DNA from: Lates calcarifer
Lineage: Eukaryota > Chordata > Actinopteri > Centropomidae
Direction: 5' to 3'
Length of the DNA stretch: 64,000 nucleotides
NCBI RefSeq assembly: GCF_001640805.2
Contig: NC_066835.1
Span: forward strand, 11,226,130-11,290,129
How positions within the stretch are numbered: position 1 is the first letter of the stretch; each line of letters opens with the position of its first letter. The notes below the pieces were generated by a model, which saw only the letters and a program-made list of their open reading frames with translations, had not been told where the DNA came from and searched no databases. This document shows, in pieces, positions 39,147 to 50,440 of this stretch. Made by a program: the position numbers and the translations under genes.

Positions 39147-39188
<42 letters not shown>
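38916..39188 (+). repeat. Cluster of GT, poly-G, AC and TG tracts
   Basis: (GT)n at 38916-38939, a run of 23 G at 39020-39042, (AC)n at 39093-39123 and (TG)n at 39151-39188. The last two are inverted relative to each other with a 27-base spacer. The open frames across them are repeat artefacts. Confidence 0.95.
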
Positions 39189-39192
<4 letters not shown>

Positions 39193-39905
39193 ATCTATAC
39201 TTCCTCCTCCTCTGAATCTACGTACACACTCGCTTGCAGAGAAGATCCATCTGTGGAAAGCTCCTACTCATACGTCTGCCACTTACCTAAGAGGTCAAAC
39301 ATGATGCATATACAGTCTTGCTCTTACTTGCACTGGGGAATCTGCTCTGATCCTTCCCCTCTGTCTCCTCAGAGTGCCTCTTGCACTAAACCCAACCTTT
39401 GGACCGTGAACCAGCTACATGTATAAACCACACGGTTGAATAAGTCATAGTTTCGACAGCTTTCAAATAAACAGTCCAGCACTGTTAATGACCTGAACAC
39501 CCTCTCCAAGGCTTCACATCATGTGTTTGTCGTGACACAGATGTGATCTGTTCATTTGTGTCTAATTATAAAAAAATAATAAATATCCAAGTTTCTCACA
39601 GCAGCAAGTGTAAACAGGACATTGTTCTGTCAAAATCCAAAAAAAATATTTAGAGTTACGTATGGGCATTGCTCCACAGAGTTGAGAAAGATGATAAATA
39701 TCCAGAGTGTGCCAGGGTTTTATAAGGCTATTTAAAGGTTTTACATCGATCATCCGGCTTTTCAGCCACCTGCCAGCAGTTGTGTCCCTAGTGGGTTCTT
39801 GGTTGTCAGGTTGGCATAATATGTGCATAAATCACAGTCAAGAAAATATTTAGTTTCTGCGAGGAGTTTACAGCCACCTCACAGCCCTGCAACCCCTTAT
39901 AATAC

Positions 39906-39965
39906 TTAAAGGAATAGTTAGACATTTTGGGAAATACACTTATTTGCTTTCTTGCCAAAAGTAAC
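39906..39965 (+). repeat. Terminal fragment of the same MITE family
   Basis: TTAAAGGAATAGTTAGACAT followed by TTTGGGAAATACACTTATTT is the outer end of the family seen at 10.65, 30.5 and 58.5 kb. Only the end is recognisable. Confidence 0.6.
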
Positions 39966-39999
39966 ACCAGACTGCAACCTGCTACAGCCACTGCTGCTG

Positions 40000-42900
40000 G
40001 CAAGTGAGCATTAAGCAAATGGTTTGAATCCACTACATTTGATGAAAACTAAGGCTTTCAACACCAAGGACTGCTCCAGGTACTATCTATGCTCTGTTCT
40101 TTGCAACGTGTAATTAGCCCGTACACAGATTCCTCTTTCACATGACAGCTGGAAAATTTATTCAGTGTCTCGTTTATAGGCGGCGTCGTTCATTTTCTCA
40201 ACCATTTATTGGAATTTCCCAACATTATAGAAATTCCTAGATTGAGAACCTCAGCAGCTACTAGTGAAATGAAAAAAGCCCCCAAAGAGAGCTGTTCCCT
40301 CCTCCTCCTCCTCCTCCCCACACCGTGAATACTTCACCCATCTTTTCCAGGCAAGCCTCCACACAGGTTTTAGCTCTTCTCTCAGATGCACGGCCAGGCG
40401 CGGTAAAGAATAATAACATGTCAAAAGAGGCTCACAACGCAGACCACAGAAAATGAAACGTGCCTCAGGGTGGAAAAACACTTCAGGATTTCTCGCAGCA
40501 CTCTTGAATTTATTGAGTGCTGTGACCCCTGTCTACCGCTCACAATCATGGGACAACAGGTAACACTGAGGCTTGACTTTCATGATTTGGCTTGCTATGC
40601 TGTAGGTACACCAGAACGACTATGTTTTTTGTGTAAAATATCTTTTAATGCTGCCTCAAACCATAAAAACTACGATCTGAACTGGCTTACTGATATTCAT
40701 TGTCAAATCAAAATCTGACAGTTACTGCCCTAGCAAAACTAATAACACAACATTCATTTATCACTATATTTGTATTTTATGACTCACAGTTTTGCTGCCG
40801 AACCAAATGCAGATTTGCATATCAGACTGCAGACATCACGGGAATGAGCAACAGTTTCATTATCTACCCGCAAAAATGCAGATTTACCTGTTACGTGCTT
40901 CTGTATTTATTTGAAGTCAGTAAAGTAGATAGAGTGTTCTTGAAAAGCACTTTTGCTTTTATTTCAAACTAATTTAAAGACCGATTTGTGCCTGCACCTT
41001 TCCTCTCTGCGGACTGTGGCTTGCTATATGATCTGTGAAAACAACTTTCCCCTAAGCCTTCACAAGTCTCTCGTTCCATTTATTATACCACCACTCAACC
41101 TGGATTTTAAAACGACCGGATCAACCAATCCCCACCCCTTACAGAATTTAACCTGAGGGGAAATAACATCTCACTAAACAGTAAGGGAAAATCAACACCA
41201 AACATTGAGTCACAGCCTGGTAACTTGCCTAACACCTAAGCCCTGTCTCAACACTGTAGCACAAACAAGCGTGGCTCCTCTTCAGCCCGCTGAGCCACGA
41301 ATAGAACATTTCTGTCCTCATTTGTGTGATGCCCTGTCACGACTGCATTCGCTGAGTGTCCCTTACAGCACGCTTTTGTTGTGGCTTGAATGGCAAAAAA
41401 AGTGACCTCATGAAACAAAGCCAAGATAATATCAGAAATGGGACACATACTGTTCAAAGTACTCATGCTAAAATAGGTCATGTGCGCTTGTTTTTTCGTT
41501 CTCTGTGAAACTCGGATTGATCCAGCTGGTTTTCAGACTCCACTGCACAAAAGCAGCAACAGACACATGCATACAAAGAAACACATCCACAGAACATACT
41601 GTACTGCTAAGGTGACTTTTGCATTTCTTGCACAGAAACTCACGTGAAACACACACACACACACACGCACACACGCACACCCCAGGGCTGTTAATGCAGC
41701 CAGGCATGACAGATCACGCTGCCTCTCCATTATTACGTCGTGTTACGATTAAAAATGCATGTTTCCCGACACCTTAATTACCTCCGCCCACACCCGATAC
41801 ACACACACACAAACACACACACATACAAACCCTCAGTCAGCACCAGCTCAACCCCATCAACACACACACTCTCTCCCTGAGGAGGGAACACATCAACAGC
41901 ACCCATAACACTGGATGAGGTGCTTGAGGTAAGAGCAGCTGTCTGTCCCTGAACACCCACCACAGGACTCGCCGTTCGCTCGCCTGTCACGCACCCATAG
42001 TGATCCTGTCGCTCTGACTCAGCGCTCACTTAAAACAGGCAGCAGTGAGGACAAAACCTGTTTCCTGCAGGTCTGACTGACTGGGTTAAATTTGGTGCAA
42101 TGAATCACCATTCAGCAAAATGATGCATGACTGTATCCTCAATGGGGTCTTCTGGACTTTAAGGCTGAGATCTAAAGTTGTGAGGTCTATGAGCTAATGA
42201 GGTGCATAAACACTGCAACTTCCCAGTTGTCACCCTTTAGTTTAAGACTATGAACCACCAGGGAACCCACAACCACAATATTAAAGATTCAAGACTGACA
42301 TTAATCTGATAGGATGCAGTTCTCATGTACCTTGCACATCTTATCTGACATTACACTGATAGTGTTGCCAAGCAAAAACAGGAAACACACATTGATGGGA
42401 ATCGCTGGCAACTACTTCTGATCAAGGGTCAGTCCCTATTTTTCCCACTGAACCCTTGCGGTACTGATCCCTCAAAATGGATATGAATAGAATTTTGTTA
42501 GTGTTGCACAAAGCATCCAAAAATATATCCAGGGGAAATGTGGTGGGCAAGTGGTTAAGAAGCGAACAGGCTGGGGATCTTTGACGCATGTCACACCACT
42601 CTCTGTCTACCTCATCATTTCCCGTCTGCATTTCTCCTGTGACCGATCTAATAAAGGCAGTAAAGGAACACAGATAAACTCAAACAGCAGAGTGTCTTTC
42701 CAGCAGTGGCCTCCTCTTGCAACACATAAGCTGAAATTTGCAACATGAGATAATTCCATCTCGGCCATTTTGACACATTTCACCAATCACAAAGAATGCC
42801 ATTCTTTCAGCCCATGCATGAGCGTGACAGAGTCCTGTGAGACCTGCAATTTAAGAGGGAAAAATGAGGTGTGAAAGGTGATGTTGCCACCATTTGCAAT

Positions 42901-44772
42901 CTGCATGTAAGCAGTGCTCACAAACTGCTTTTGAGAACAGGGTCCAGGGATAATGCAGAGACTGTACTGTCAACAGTTTTCATTCAGAAATACTCAGCTC
43001 TGACGAGTGGAGGTTTTTAAATGTTAGTTTTCACTGGATGCTTTGAGCAACACAAATATATATTCCCCACAAATAAAACATCAGGAGTGAGTGAGGAAAA
43101 TGTGATTTTTTTTTTTTTCTAATTTGAGTGAACTGATCCTTTAAGTTCAAGAGAACAATAAATGATGTGCTATGGGGTTTCCACCTGAAGAATAAATGTC
43201 ATAAAACACCTTCAAATATTTGAATAAGTTCTGGATCAACAGTTTCAAGCTTTTCAACAGTTCGGGAAGTATTTTAAAAATTCATTTGCCACACTCTGGT
43301 CTACTATCACCCCCTTAATTAGGAAGTTTTACCATCAACAACAAACCTCTATGAATGAATTCCTTTGAAAGATTTTAGTGCCTGTTTCAATAACATCATG
43401 TGTACTCCTTTATGATGACACTCCGGCGTCGGAACTCAAACACAAACTTCATGAATGTTAACCCACATTTTCAACATCCTTCAAAACTGATGAAACGCCA
43501 AGAAACGCGGGGCCTAATTTTCAGCAGCCACGGAGTCTGCAGTTAATGGAGCAACGCGCGTCTTTCATCTTTCTCCCGTGAGTTGTAGTGCAATCATATC
43601 ATTAAAAAGCTCTGCATTAGGTAATTTGTGGAGAGTGACAGGTTGTTGTTGTTGTTGCCGGTTGTTGTTGAATAGTAAAGCGTGCATGTGTATGCACAAA
43701 CACTTTTTTTTTTCTTTTCCTCCTTGCTTCCTCTTTTTCTCCCGCTGGCCTAGCCCTGGTTCAGGCAGTGTGTTCCAATGCATGGGAAATAATTGGCCAT
43801 CCCTTTCATCACGGGATTATGAGAATAAATCTCCTTTTGGAGCGGAGCGGAGCTAACAGTCATTGAAATCCTGTTACATGGGGTATTATCCTGCAATTAA
43901 TTGCTTTTTCCAAACGCTAAGCTCCTCTCTCCCTCTCGTGTTCACACACTTTGATAAATTCAGTGCTGGGTGACTCACTTTGGAAAAGAGGTTGGGGGTT
44001 ATGGGACTTGTAGATGGGATTGGAAACAAATAACAGTTTTTACTCTGTGTATCCGTCTTACACTCTCACTATTAATGATGATCCAGCCTCTTATGTTTTG
44101 GCCGGAGGATGTGCTTTGCGTCCTTGGTTACTGAGACAAGGAGGGACTGAAGATCCGCTCACTTTGGAATATAATTTAGCGTAGGTGTGTTAGAAGGAGA
44201 CGCCCCTTTTCAAGCAGCAGCTGTAGCTTATCTTTCATCAAACAACACAGAGGAGATTAATGTCGGATGACAGTTTCATGGGCCATCCTCTGAGGCACTG
44301 TTTGTAAAAGAATATTTTTTTACAACAGTAAATCAAAGCAAGTCTCACCTGAGAGAAAATGTGTGAGAGAAAATCAAAAAGGAGAACAGCCAAATGACTA
44401 AATACCTGCAAAATCTAATGGCATTCCCATCAACTTCAGCTGTTTACTGATAATTAGGAAATGGTAGCTTGTTAAAACACTAACCATTTTACCTGCTACA
44501 CATCAGCATGAGCAACTGGGACCATGATTAACACTTTGATCTACAATCTCTCTCCACTACCTGATTCATCACCAACAATAATAAAACCACACTTTTTTTT
44601 GGGTTGTTTTTTTTCCCCCCCCACACCCAAGCAATAGATGACAGTCACTTCTTGTTTCCTTTTCACAATCGGTGTTTTCTCACTCCACTGAGGGTGACAT
44701 CATGGACTCGGCCCGGGTGAGCGGGGAGACAGCTTGTGTAACCTCAGTGATGGGCTGGTGACAGTATGGTGG

Positions 44773-44811
<39 letters not shown>

Positions 44812-47800
44812 GCCACAACACACACACACAATTGCCATCCACTTCCCATTAGCAACAGGAAACCCCTTGAGTCATCCTGGAGCAGAGAGCTGAGTGTAAG
44901 GCCAACTATTTCGGTGAAATCATGTGTTGAAGAGCGACTGATAAATATGAAGTTATGAAATGGTGTTCCCAGTATGTGAAGGGAAGTGAAGTTTTCAAGT
45001 GAAATTCTGCTGATAAAGGTTTGAATGAGGGGATACCTAGTATATGGATGACCTTTCCAGTGAAATGGCATTGTTGCACAAAAAGATAGAAACTGCATGT
45101 TCTTTCACTTTGAGTTTAATTGGTAAAAATGCATTTCCTTATTCTGCTGCAGTAAAGTGGAATCCTCTATGTATTAGCTGATCATACGAAAGGGGAGCTT
45201 TAAAGTGGCCTGAAAAAGACGCTTTCTCAGCTCATTTTATGTAAGTGCTTAGAACATGTAAGGTTAATCACCTCACTTCTGAATAAACAGTGTTCATCTG
45301 GTGACATCAATTGTCCTTATTTCAGAGGACCACGATGGAAATACTGTGTTTCTGACCATTTCATTTAATATAAGTTGGGGTTATATAACTAGTCATGTCA
45401 CTGTAATAACCTTTTAAGGGCATGAGGGGTTTTCGCCATGTAAGTGCAAATGTGATGAGGAAGTGATGATGAGTTAAAGGAAAAACCTATATATTGTAAC
45501 TGAGAGGAAAAACATAACAAATGCAGCTGCTTTCATACAAGTTCATAAGGTGTTAATAAGGTGGGCAATGTCATGATATGATACCAAGTAATACCAGGAC
45601 CAGAATTGCCAATATTGATACACATGCTGAGACATGTACTGTGCTCAGGATGTGACCTAACATGAGAGGGGTTTGTATCAATCCTATTGATACTACTATC
45701 AATCTGCATTAAAGACGACAGAGTGTATAGTGTTGCATTTGTGAAGTAAGAGGTAAAAAGATCATCAACCAGCCATGTAATGTGATCATAAGTATATTAT
45801 TTCTGTTAAGATTATTAGCATTAGTCTTGTCAATAGGACCCGACAAATGTATTTAACATTTGCAGATGGAAGAGAAATGCATTATTCATATGCATAAGCA
45901 TCTGTGTGTCATATCCTACCATCATTGATTATTAAACATTTAGGGGTTTTTTTTCCCTTTGGATTAAAATGAAGATTACAGCTGGTTTTAGCTACAGGAA
46001 GACCACTTCAAGTGTTTACACTGTTAGGGACAGATGAAGAATTTTATATTCGGCGAAAGCTTCACAAGTTCTCAGAGGACCTTTGGGGAAGTCTTTGTGC
46101 TGAGTATGTGCAAACATGACAACTCCCCTGTGTGAGAACAAATGTTTTAAGTCAATGGGGAACAATGTGTAGGTGTATGTTCCGAAGTGAGAACAATTAG
46201 TTGTCATGTGTTGTAAAATCTGAGCACAGCATATTGTAAAAAACTGAAAGTATGTATTATACCTACACTGGGTTTTGAATTGCAAAAATATCTGTGCTGC
46301 CAAGAACCCAGTCTCTCCAGTCTAACCAACCCTGACTGAAGTGAACAGATCAAAGAAGCAGTGATGGACAGATTGGGATAACCAGCAAAGGAAGGCAGAA
46401 ATGTTTTGGCCAGACTACAGTCTGGAGTCCATCCACATGAAACAATCCCCCCATCTCGGCTCCTGGTTTGATTGATTGTCCTTGAGGTCAGCTGAGGTTG
46501 TGAAAATATAGAGCATATTCAGTAGAGATGGTTATAGCTGGCTGATGACTAATTTTGGATGAGACTTCAACACTTGAGTTCATACAGTTCACAGAGTCTA
46601 GGAGTTTATATCAAGATATACGGTAGACCAGAGGTGTACTGCAGTCTTATAAGACTTTCTTTTTTTGTTCTAGAGGCAGAATTTACACCCTGAATAGAAA
46701 TTCAATCATTTTTATTACAAGCATATAGCTGAATATCCACTGGCCCACTTCTAGCTCCCACTCTCTAATTCTACATTCATAGCAAACTGTCAGCTGTCCA
46801 AAGATACAATGGTAATGGCAGACAACCAGACATTTGCAGAAAACAAGTTCTACTTTACAAAATTTATAAAAGAAACACTGGCGCCAGTCAGAATAAAACC
46901 AATAGAGGAAGATGATGGCCCTGTAAAAAGACTACTCTTGCATACAGTATCCTTACTTCCTTCTATCCTCATGCGACCTTTTTCAGATGGTCAAGAATGA
47001 GGTCAAAGTTCAGCTGTAATTACAATACTTAGAGTATTTGCATAGTTTGCATGCAGCAGTACTTTATCAATTACAATTCTCACATGAAACTATACAAGTG
47101 TCAATAAACCAACATGGCTACGTCTAAGTGAAATCCAATAGTAACTCTAATACACTCATTTCAGCTAATGAAAAACATTAACAAACCACTACAAACACAA
47201 TACAGGGAGGTAATATAGGCTGTTAATCTGGTGACTCCCTATTTGAGATAATGGGAAGTTTTCTTCTAACATTGCATGAATGCAGCATTATTGAGATCCT
47301 TGCATAGAGCAATGCCATCGCTAGTTATTAGTTACACCTGTGCCTTTTCTAACCAGTCAAAATGTCTGCTGTGAAAAAGGCCTGTTCATCACACAAAGTG
47401 AACTGAGCAGATGGACAATCTGAAACTGATCAAGACTTTCAAGTTATATTTCAGGGCAGACAGTCAAGTTGCAAGCCCTAATTTTTGCGCGTCTCAAGTC
47501 TACAACTCTGCTCATTTCTTATGTCTACATCTGTGCGTGTGTGTAATGTGACGGAGCAGCTCAAATGAGGAATAATTCACAGCGATGTCTGGCCATCAGC
47601 CAGTGCAGATTGAACTATTCTCACAGCAGATCAGTTCCCACCCTCTCTTTACCGCTGCTGGTGGTGAGTGACTCAGCTAATTATAACAAGGGAGAGCATG
47701 CCCTGAATACTGTTTTCTCCTCTAGCTCGCTGGTGTAGGGGATGCAGTCACACTCCTACACAGGCACTGTATACACACACATAACGCAACACCCACGTAC

Positions 47801-49490
47801 ATCATGAGGTACGCACTGGGAGCCCAGCAACATAAACTATCTTGCATGAGAGCAACACACACAGCCCTAAACATGTAGTACAGTGTGACCTTGTGTAATG
47901 ATTACAGCATGAACTCTCAGTTACATTGAGACAAATTGTTGTATCACATACACACACACATGCAAACACTTTGTCACAGGCAACACAAATAAGTCAGTTT
48001 TTCCAGGTGTACACCTAAACACTGCGTCACACACAAAGAAGCAACAAACAGGCATCACCCCTTTGATGCATTGGCACACCAGGTCTGAACTATTGTCCGT
48101 TAACAATAAACCTTTTCGGGCTTTCTGTACCTCTGCCACCGGTTCCCACGGTGACTGCTCATCCTGCTTTTTAAACTTCTCGAGGAAAAAAAAAAAAGCC
48201 ACCGAAAGAAGAAACCTGTTCCTGTGCCTGCTCGACGGCATGACAAACACACTTGCTCACAGGGACACACATACACACATCAATCAGCTGGTGAGTCACC
48301 TCATTCGTAGGACGACCACTGCACAAAGAAAGAATGCGAGGCCTAAAAATAACAGCCGGCGTTTCTGTGGAATCCGCAGCTCATCCATGTGTTTTGGACG
48401 GCCCCGCGGAGACAGGTTCACATGACCTTTCTGAGTCAAGCTGAGCCGAGCCACCCTGACCCTGATTAAGCGTGTGTAACCTCTTGTGGAAGGAACTGTG
48501 TCGGTAATGTGGAAAAGAAATGGTTTGGAACGACATGCTTCTGTTTGGCAGGCTGGGTGTCTGTAACAAAAAGAGGGGTGATAGCCACACACACACACAC
48601 ACACACAGATACACATACTCGCGGGCCAGCTGGTGCTCTGTGTTTTAGTGAAGGCTCAGCACTGTCCTTGTTCGACATAAAGCAGTGGGGGAAAAAAAGA
48701 GAACCCTTGCGCAACTAGTACATGGTCACGCGTGTGTACACACCCCAGCACACAAACACACACAAACATGCACATTTAATTACCTCATACTGTCAGTTCA
48801 TCTCAGCTCTCATACAGGAATGTTTTTCGAACCAACTATACATTGTATACTATACTTCGCCCTTTAATTTCTGGTTCTAAGAGAGTATTAGTCCATAGTT
48901 CGATGACTATACTTTTTTCAAGAATTATTGCATAATTTTCACACTGATTGCATAGTATTGGCTTGTTTTTTTGTCTTGTTGTTTGTTTGTTTATTTTTTT
49001 GGTGGTATTTGGGTGTACATGTAGTCAGATGCTGTGATGTTGTTTACAGAGCTGTGCTTGGCATATTTTATGTGAATGCTTATAGCCTGGTACCAGTGAG
49101 GCTTTATGGGGGTGAGTCATATCCACATAACAAACAAAGCACAGCATGGGAAAATATCACAGTGATGTTAAAGCTAAAGTTAAGGCTTACACACTGGAGC
49201 ATTGTGTTGGCTATGGTTCACACGTTTGGAGAGCAAACAGTTCAGGAGAGACTGTTGCAACCGGTAATAAATGGCAATAAGAGCTGAGCATTGAGGAACA
49301 ACTGAGTCAGACTGAGGAGTTTTAAAGATTGTTAATTATTGTCTAAAGCATGTGCATGCCTGATGAGGCATCCATGATAAGTGGCGGATGATTTCTCCAC
49401 TACTCTCACAAGCTTGGGTTCTTTCACTATCAGCAAAATCTTAGAGCTCAGAACAGGAATTTAAGAGATTCATGATGACACCATGACAAA
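40000..49490. other. Gene desert upstream of trib1
   Basis: CA-rich tracts near 41650-41690 and 41800-41825, the GT/CA hairpin at 44777, (AC)n at about 48586-48607 and T-runs. Balanced, repeat-poor stretches at about 43500-43640 and 43790-44300 are the best candidates for trib1 enhancers, without proof. No gene is supported. Confidence 0.5.
44777..44830 (+). repeat. (GT)16 - short loop - (CA)6 inverted repeat
   Basis: A (GT)n run at 44777-44808 is followed after about nine bases (TTGGCCACA) by (CA)n to 44830. The arms are complementary and could form a hairpin of about 13 bp. Confidence 0.85.
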
Positions 49491-49499
49491 CAGAGATAA

Positions 49500-49527
49500 T
49501 TAAAAAATAAATAAATAAATAAATAAA
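49500..49527 (+). repeat. (AAAT)n short tandem repeat upstream of trib1
   Basis: About five AAAT/AATA units, roughly 520 bases before the trib1 start codon. Confidence 0.85.
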
Positions 49528-49944
49528 CACTGATGTTTGAACCATATGCTCACGTAGCCTTGTGTGGAAAGGTAATACAGTAGTTTCATCAGAGCTGGAG
49601 CTGAGCTGGAGTCGGTGCCGTTACAGGATTGCTCAATGGTTGTGTCACCAGGAGGCTGGACTGGTCGGGCGGAGTGTTTGAGCTCAGAGCTCAACATCAC
49701 CGGAGCTCAGTCACTCTCTGCCTCTCTCTGAGTGTGAGGCGGTCTCTCTTTCCCTCTCTTGTCTGTCTCTCTCTCTCTCTCTCTCTTTCTGTCTGGGCTC
49801 TAGGGGGGATCGGGATTTTCTCACCAAAAGTACACAGACCTCAGAGCCACGGGCATTCACTCTCTGAAAAAGACGTGTGTTGGATTATCACCAAGAACGC
49901 GCCGTCATCGAAACCGCCGAAGTTTCATTTGTATCTCAACTACA

Positions 49945-49983
49945 ATGAGTCTCGCAAGAAGAAATGGAGCGCAGCGTTCGTAG
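49945..49983 (+). promoter_or_regulatory. Upstream ORF in trib1 leader (12 codons)
   Basis: ATG AGT CTC through to TAG, ending 64 bases before the main ATG. It is relevant only if transcription starts upstream, which the position suggests. It could limit translation of TRIB1, a short-lived regulatory protein. Confidence 0.35.
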
Positions 49984-49993
49984 TTTGTTTTAA
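49964..49993 (+). promoter_or_regulatory. Second, overlapping upstream ORF in trib1 leader (9 codons)
   Basis: ATG GAG CGC through to TAA in another frame, overlapping the first upstream ORF. It ends 54 bases before the main start. Confidence 0.3.
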
Positions 49994-50047
49994 CCATCAA
50001 AGGCTCGTATCCTAAATCAAGTTAAGGAGTCTCGTTTCGTCGCTTTC

Positions 50048-50440
50048 ATGGTGAATCGCTCTATCAGGATGAACTTGCAGTGGAGCAGCCCGGCGCCTTG
50101 CCTCCGAGCCGCGAGAGTCGCGCACAAGCGGCTGGACTCGGACGATCAGCCGCCGCCGCCGCCGGCGAAATGCGCCAGGCTAAGCGCCGAGGCTGGGGAC
50201 AGCGCGCAGCAGGGACTCCTCCTGGGCATCTCTCCCGGATCCCCGGTGAGCCCCGTCTCCACGAACCCTTCCCACAACTCCCACTCCCGCAACCACCACC
50301 ACCGCCGCCACCTCCACCAGGGACCGACCCCGCATCAGGGACCGTCCAGGATAGGACCGTTCCTGCTCCTACCTCTGGCGGATCGGGAGGGCATGTACAG
50401 CGCGATGGACACCGACACCGGGGATGAGCTACTGTGCAAG
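50048..50440 (+). CDS. trib1: trib1 coding exon 1
   Basis: Encodes residues 1-131 and ends at AAG|gtatgc. A second in-frame ATG at 50069 could be the true start; I use the upstream one because the frame is open and both lie in the same CpG-rich exon. Features in order: KRLDSDD, poly-Pro 35-39 from a (CCG)n run, [15 protein letters not shown], a His/Arg-rich stretch at 76-96, then [16 protein letters not shown] where the pseudokinase fold begins. Confidence 0.9.

Noticed and set aside
39093..39188. Regularly repeated units suggesting an array such as CRISPR
   Set aside because: They are dinucleotide microsatellites with no spacer structure, in vertebrate DNA.
38665..39304. Overlapping + strand open frames of 134-141 codons
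   Set aside because: Most of their length is (GT)n and poly-G. The unique part (YKALFNLHPA) only faintly recalls retroelement sequence and cannot be supported.
45560..45720. Possible dispersed repeat with GATACCAAGTAATACC and TTGATACTACTATC
   Set aside because: Resemblance to fish repeats is too vague to name or bound.
46809..47000. Open frame of 63 codons
   Set aside because: Too short, no motif, and no splice or promoter context.
48063..48616. Open frames of 106-120 codons on both strands
   Set aside because: Composition is ordinary intergenic sequence plus CA repeats; no conserved domain.
49629..50015. 128-codon open frame upstream of trib1
   Set aside because: Passes through a (CT)n tract giving Leu/Ser repeats; it overlaps the likely promoter and leader and has no homology that I can see.
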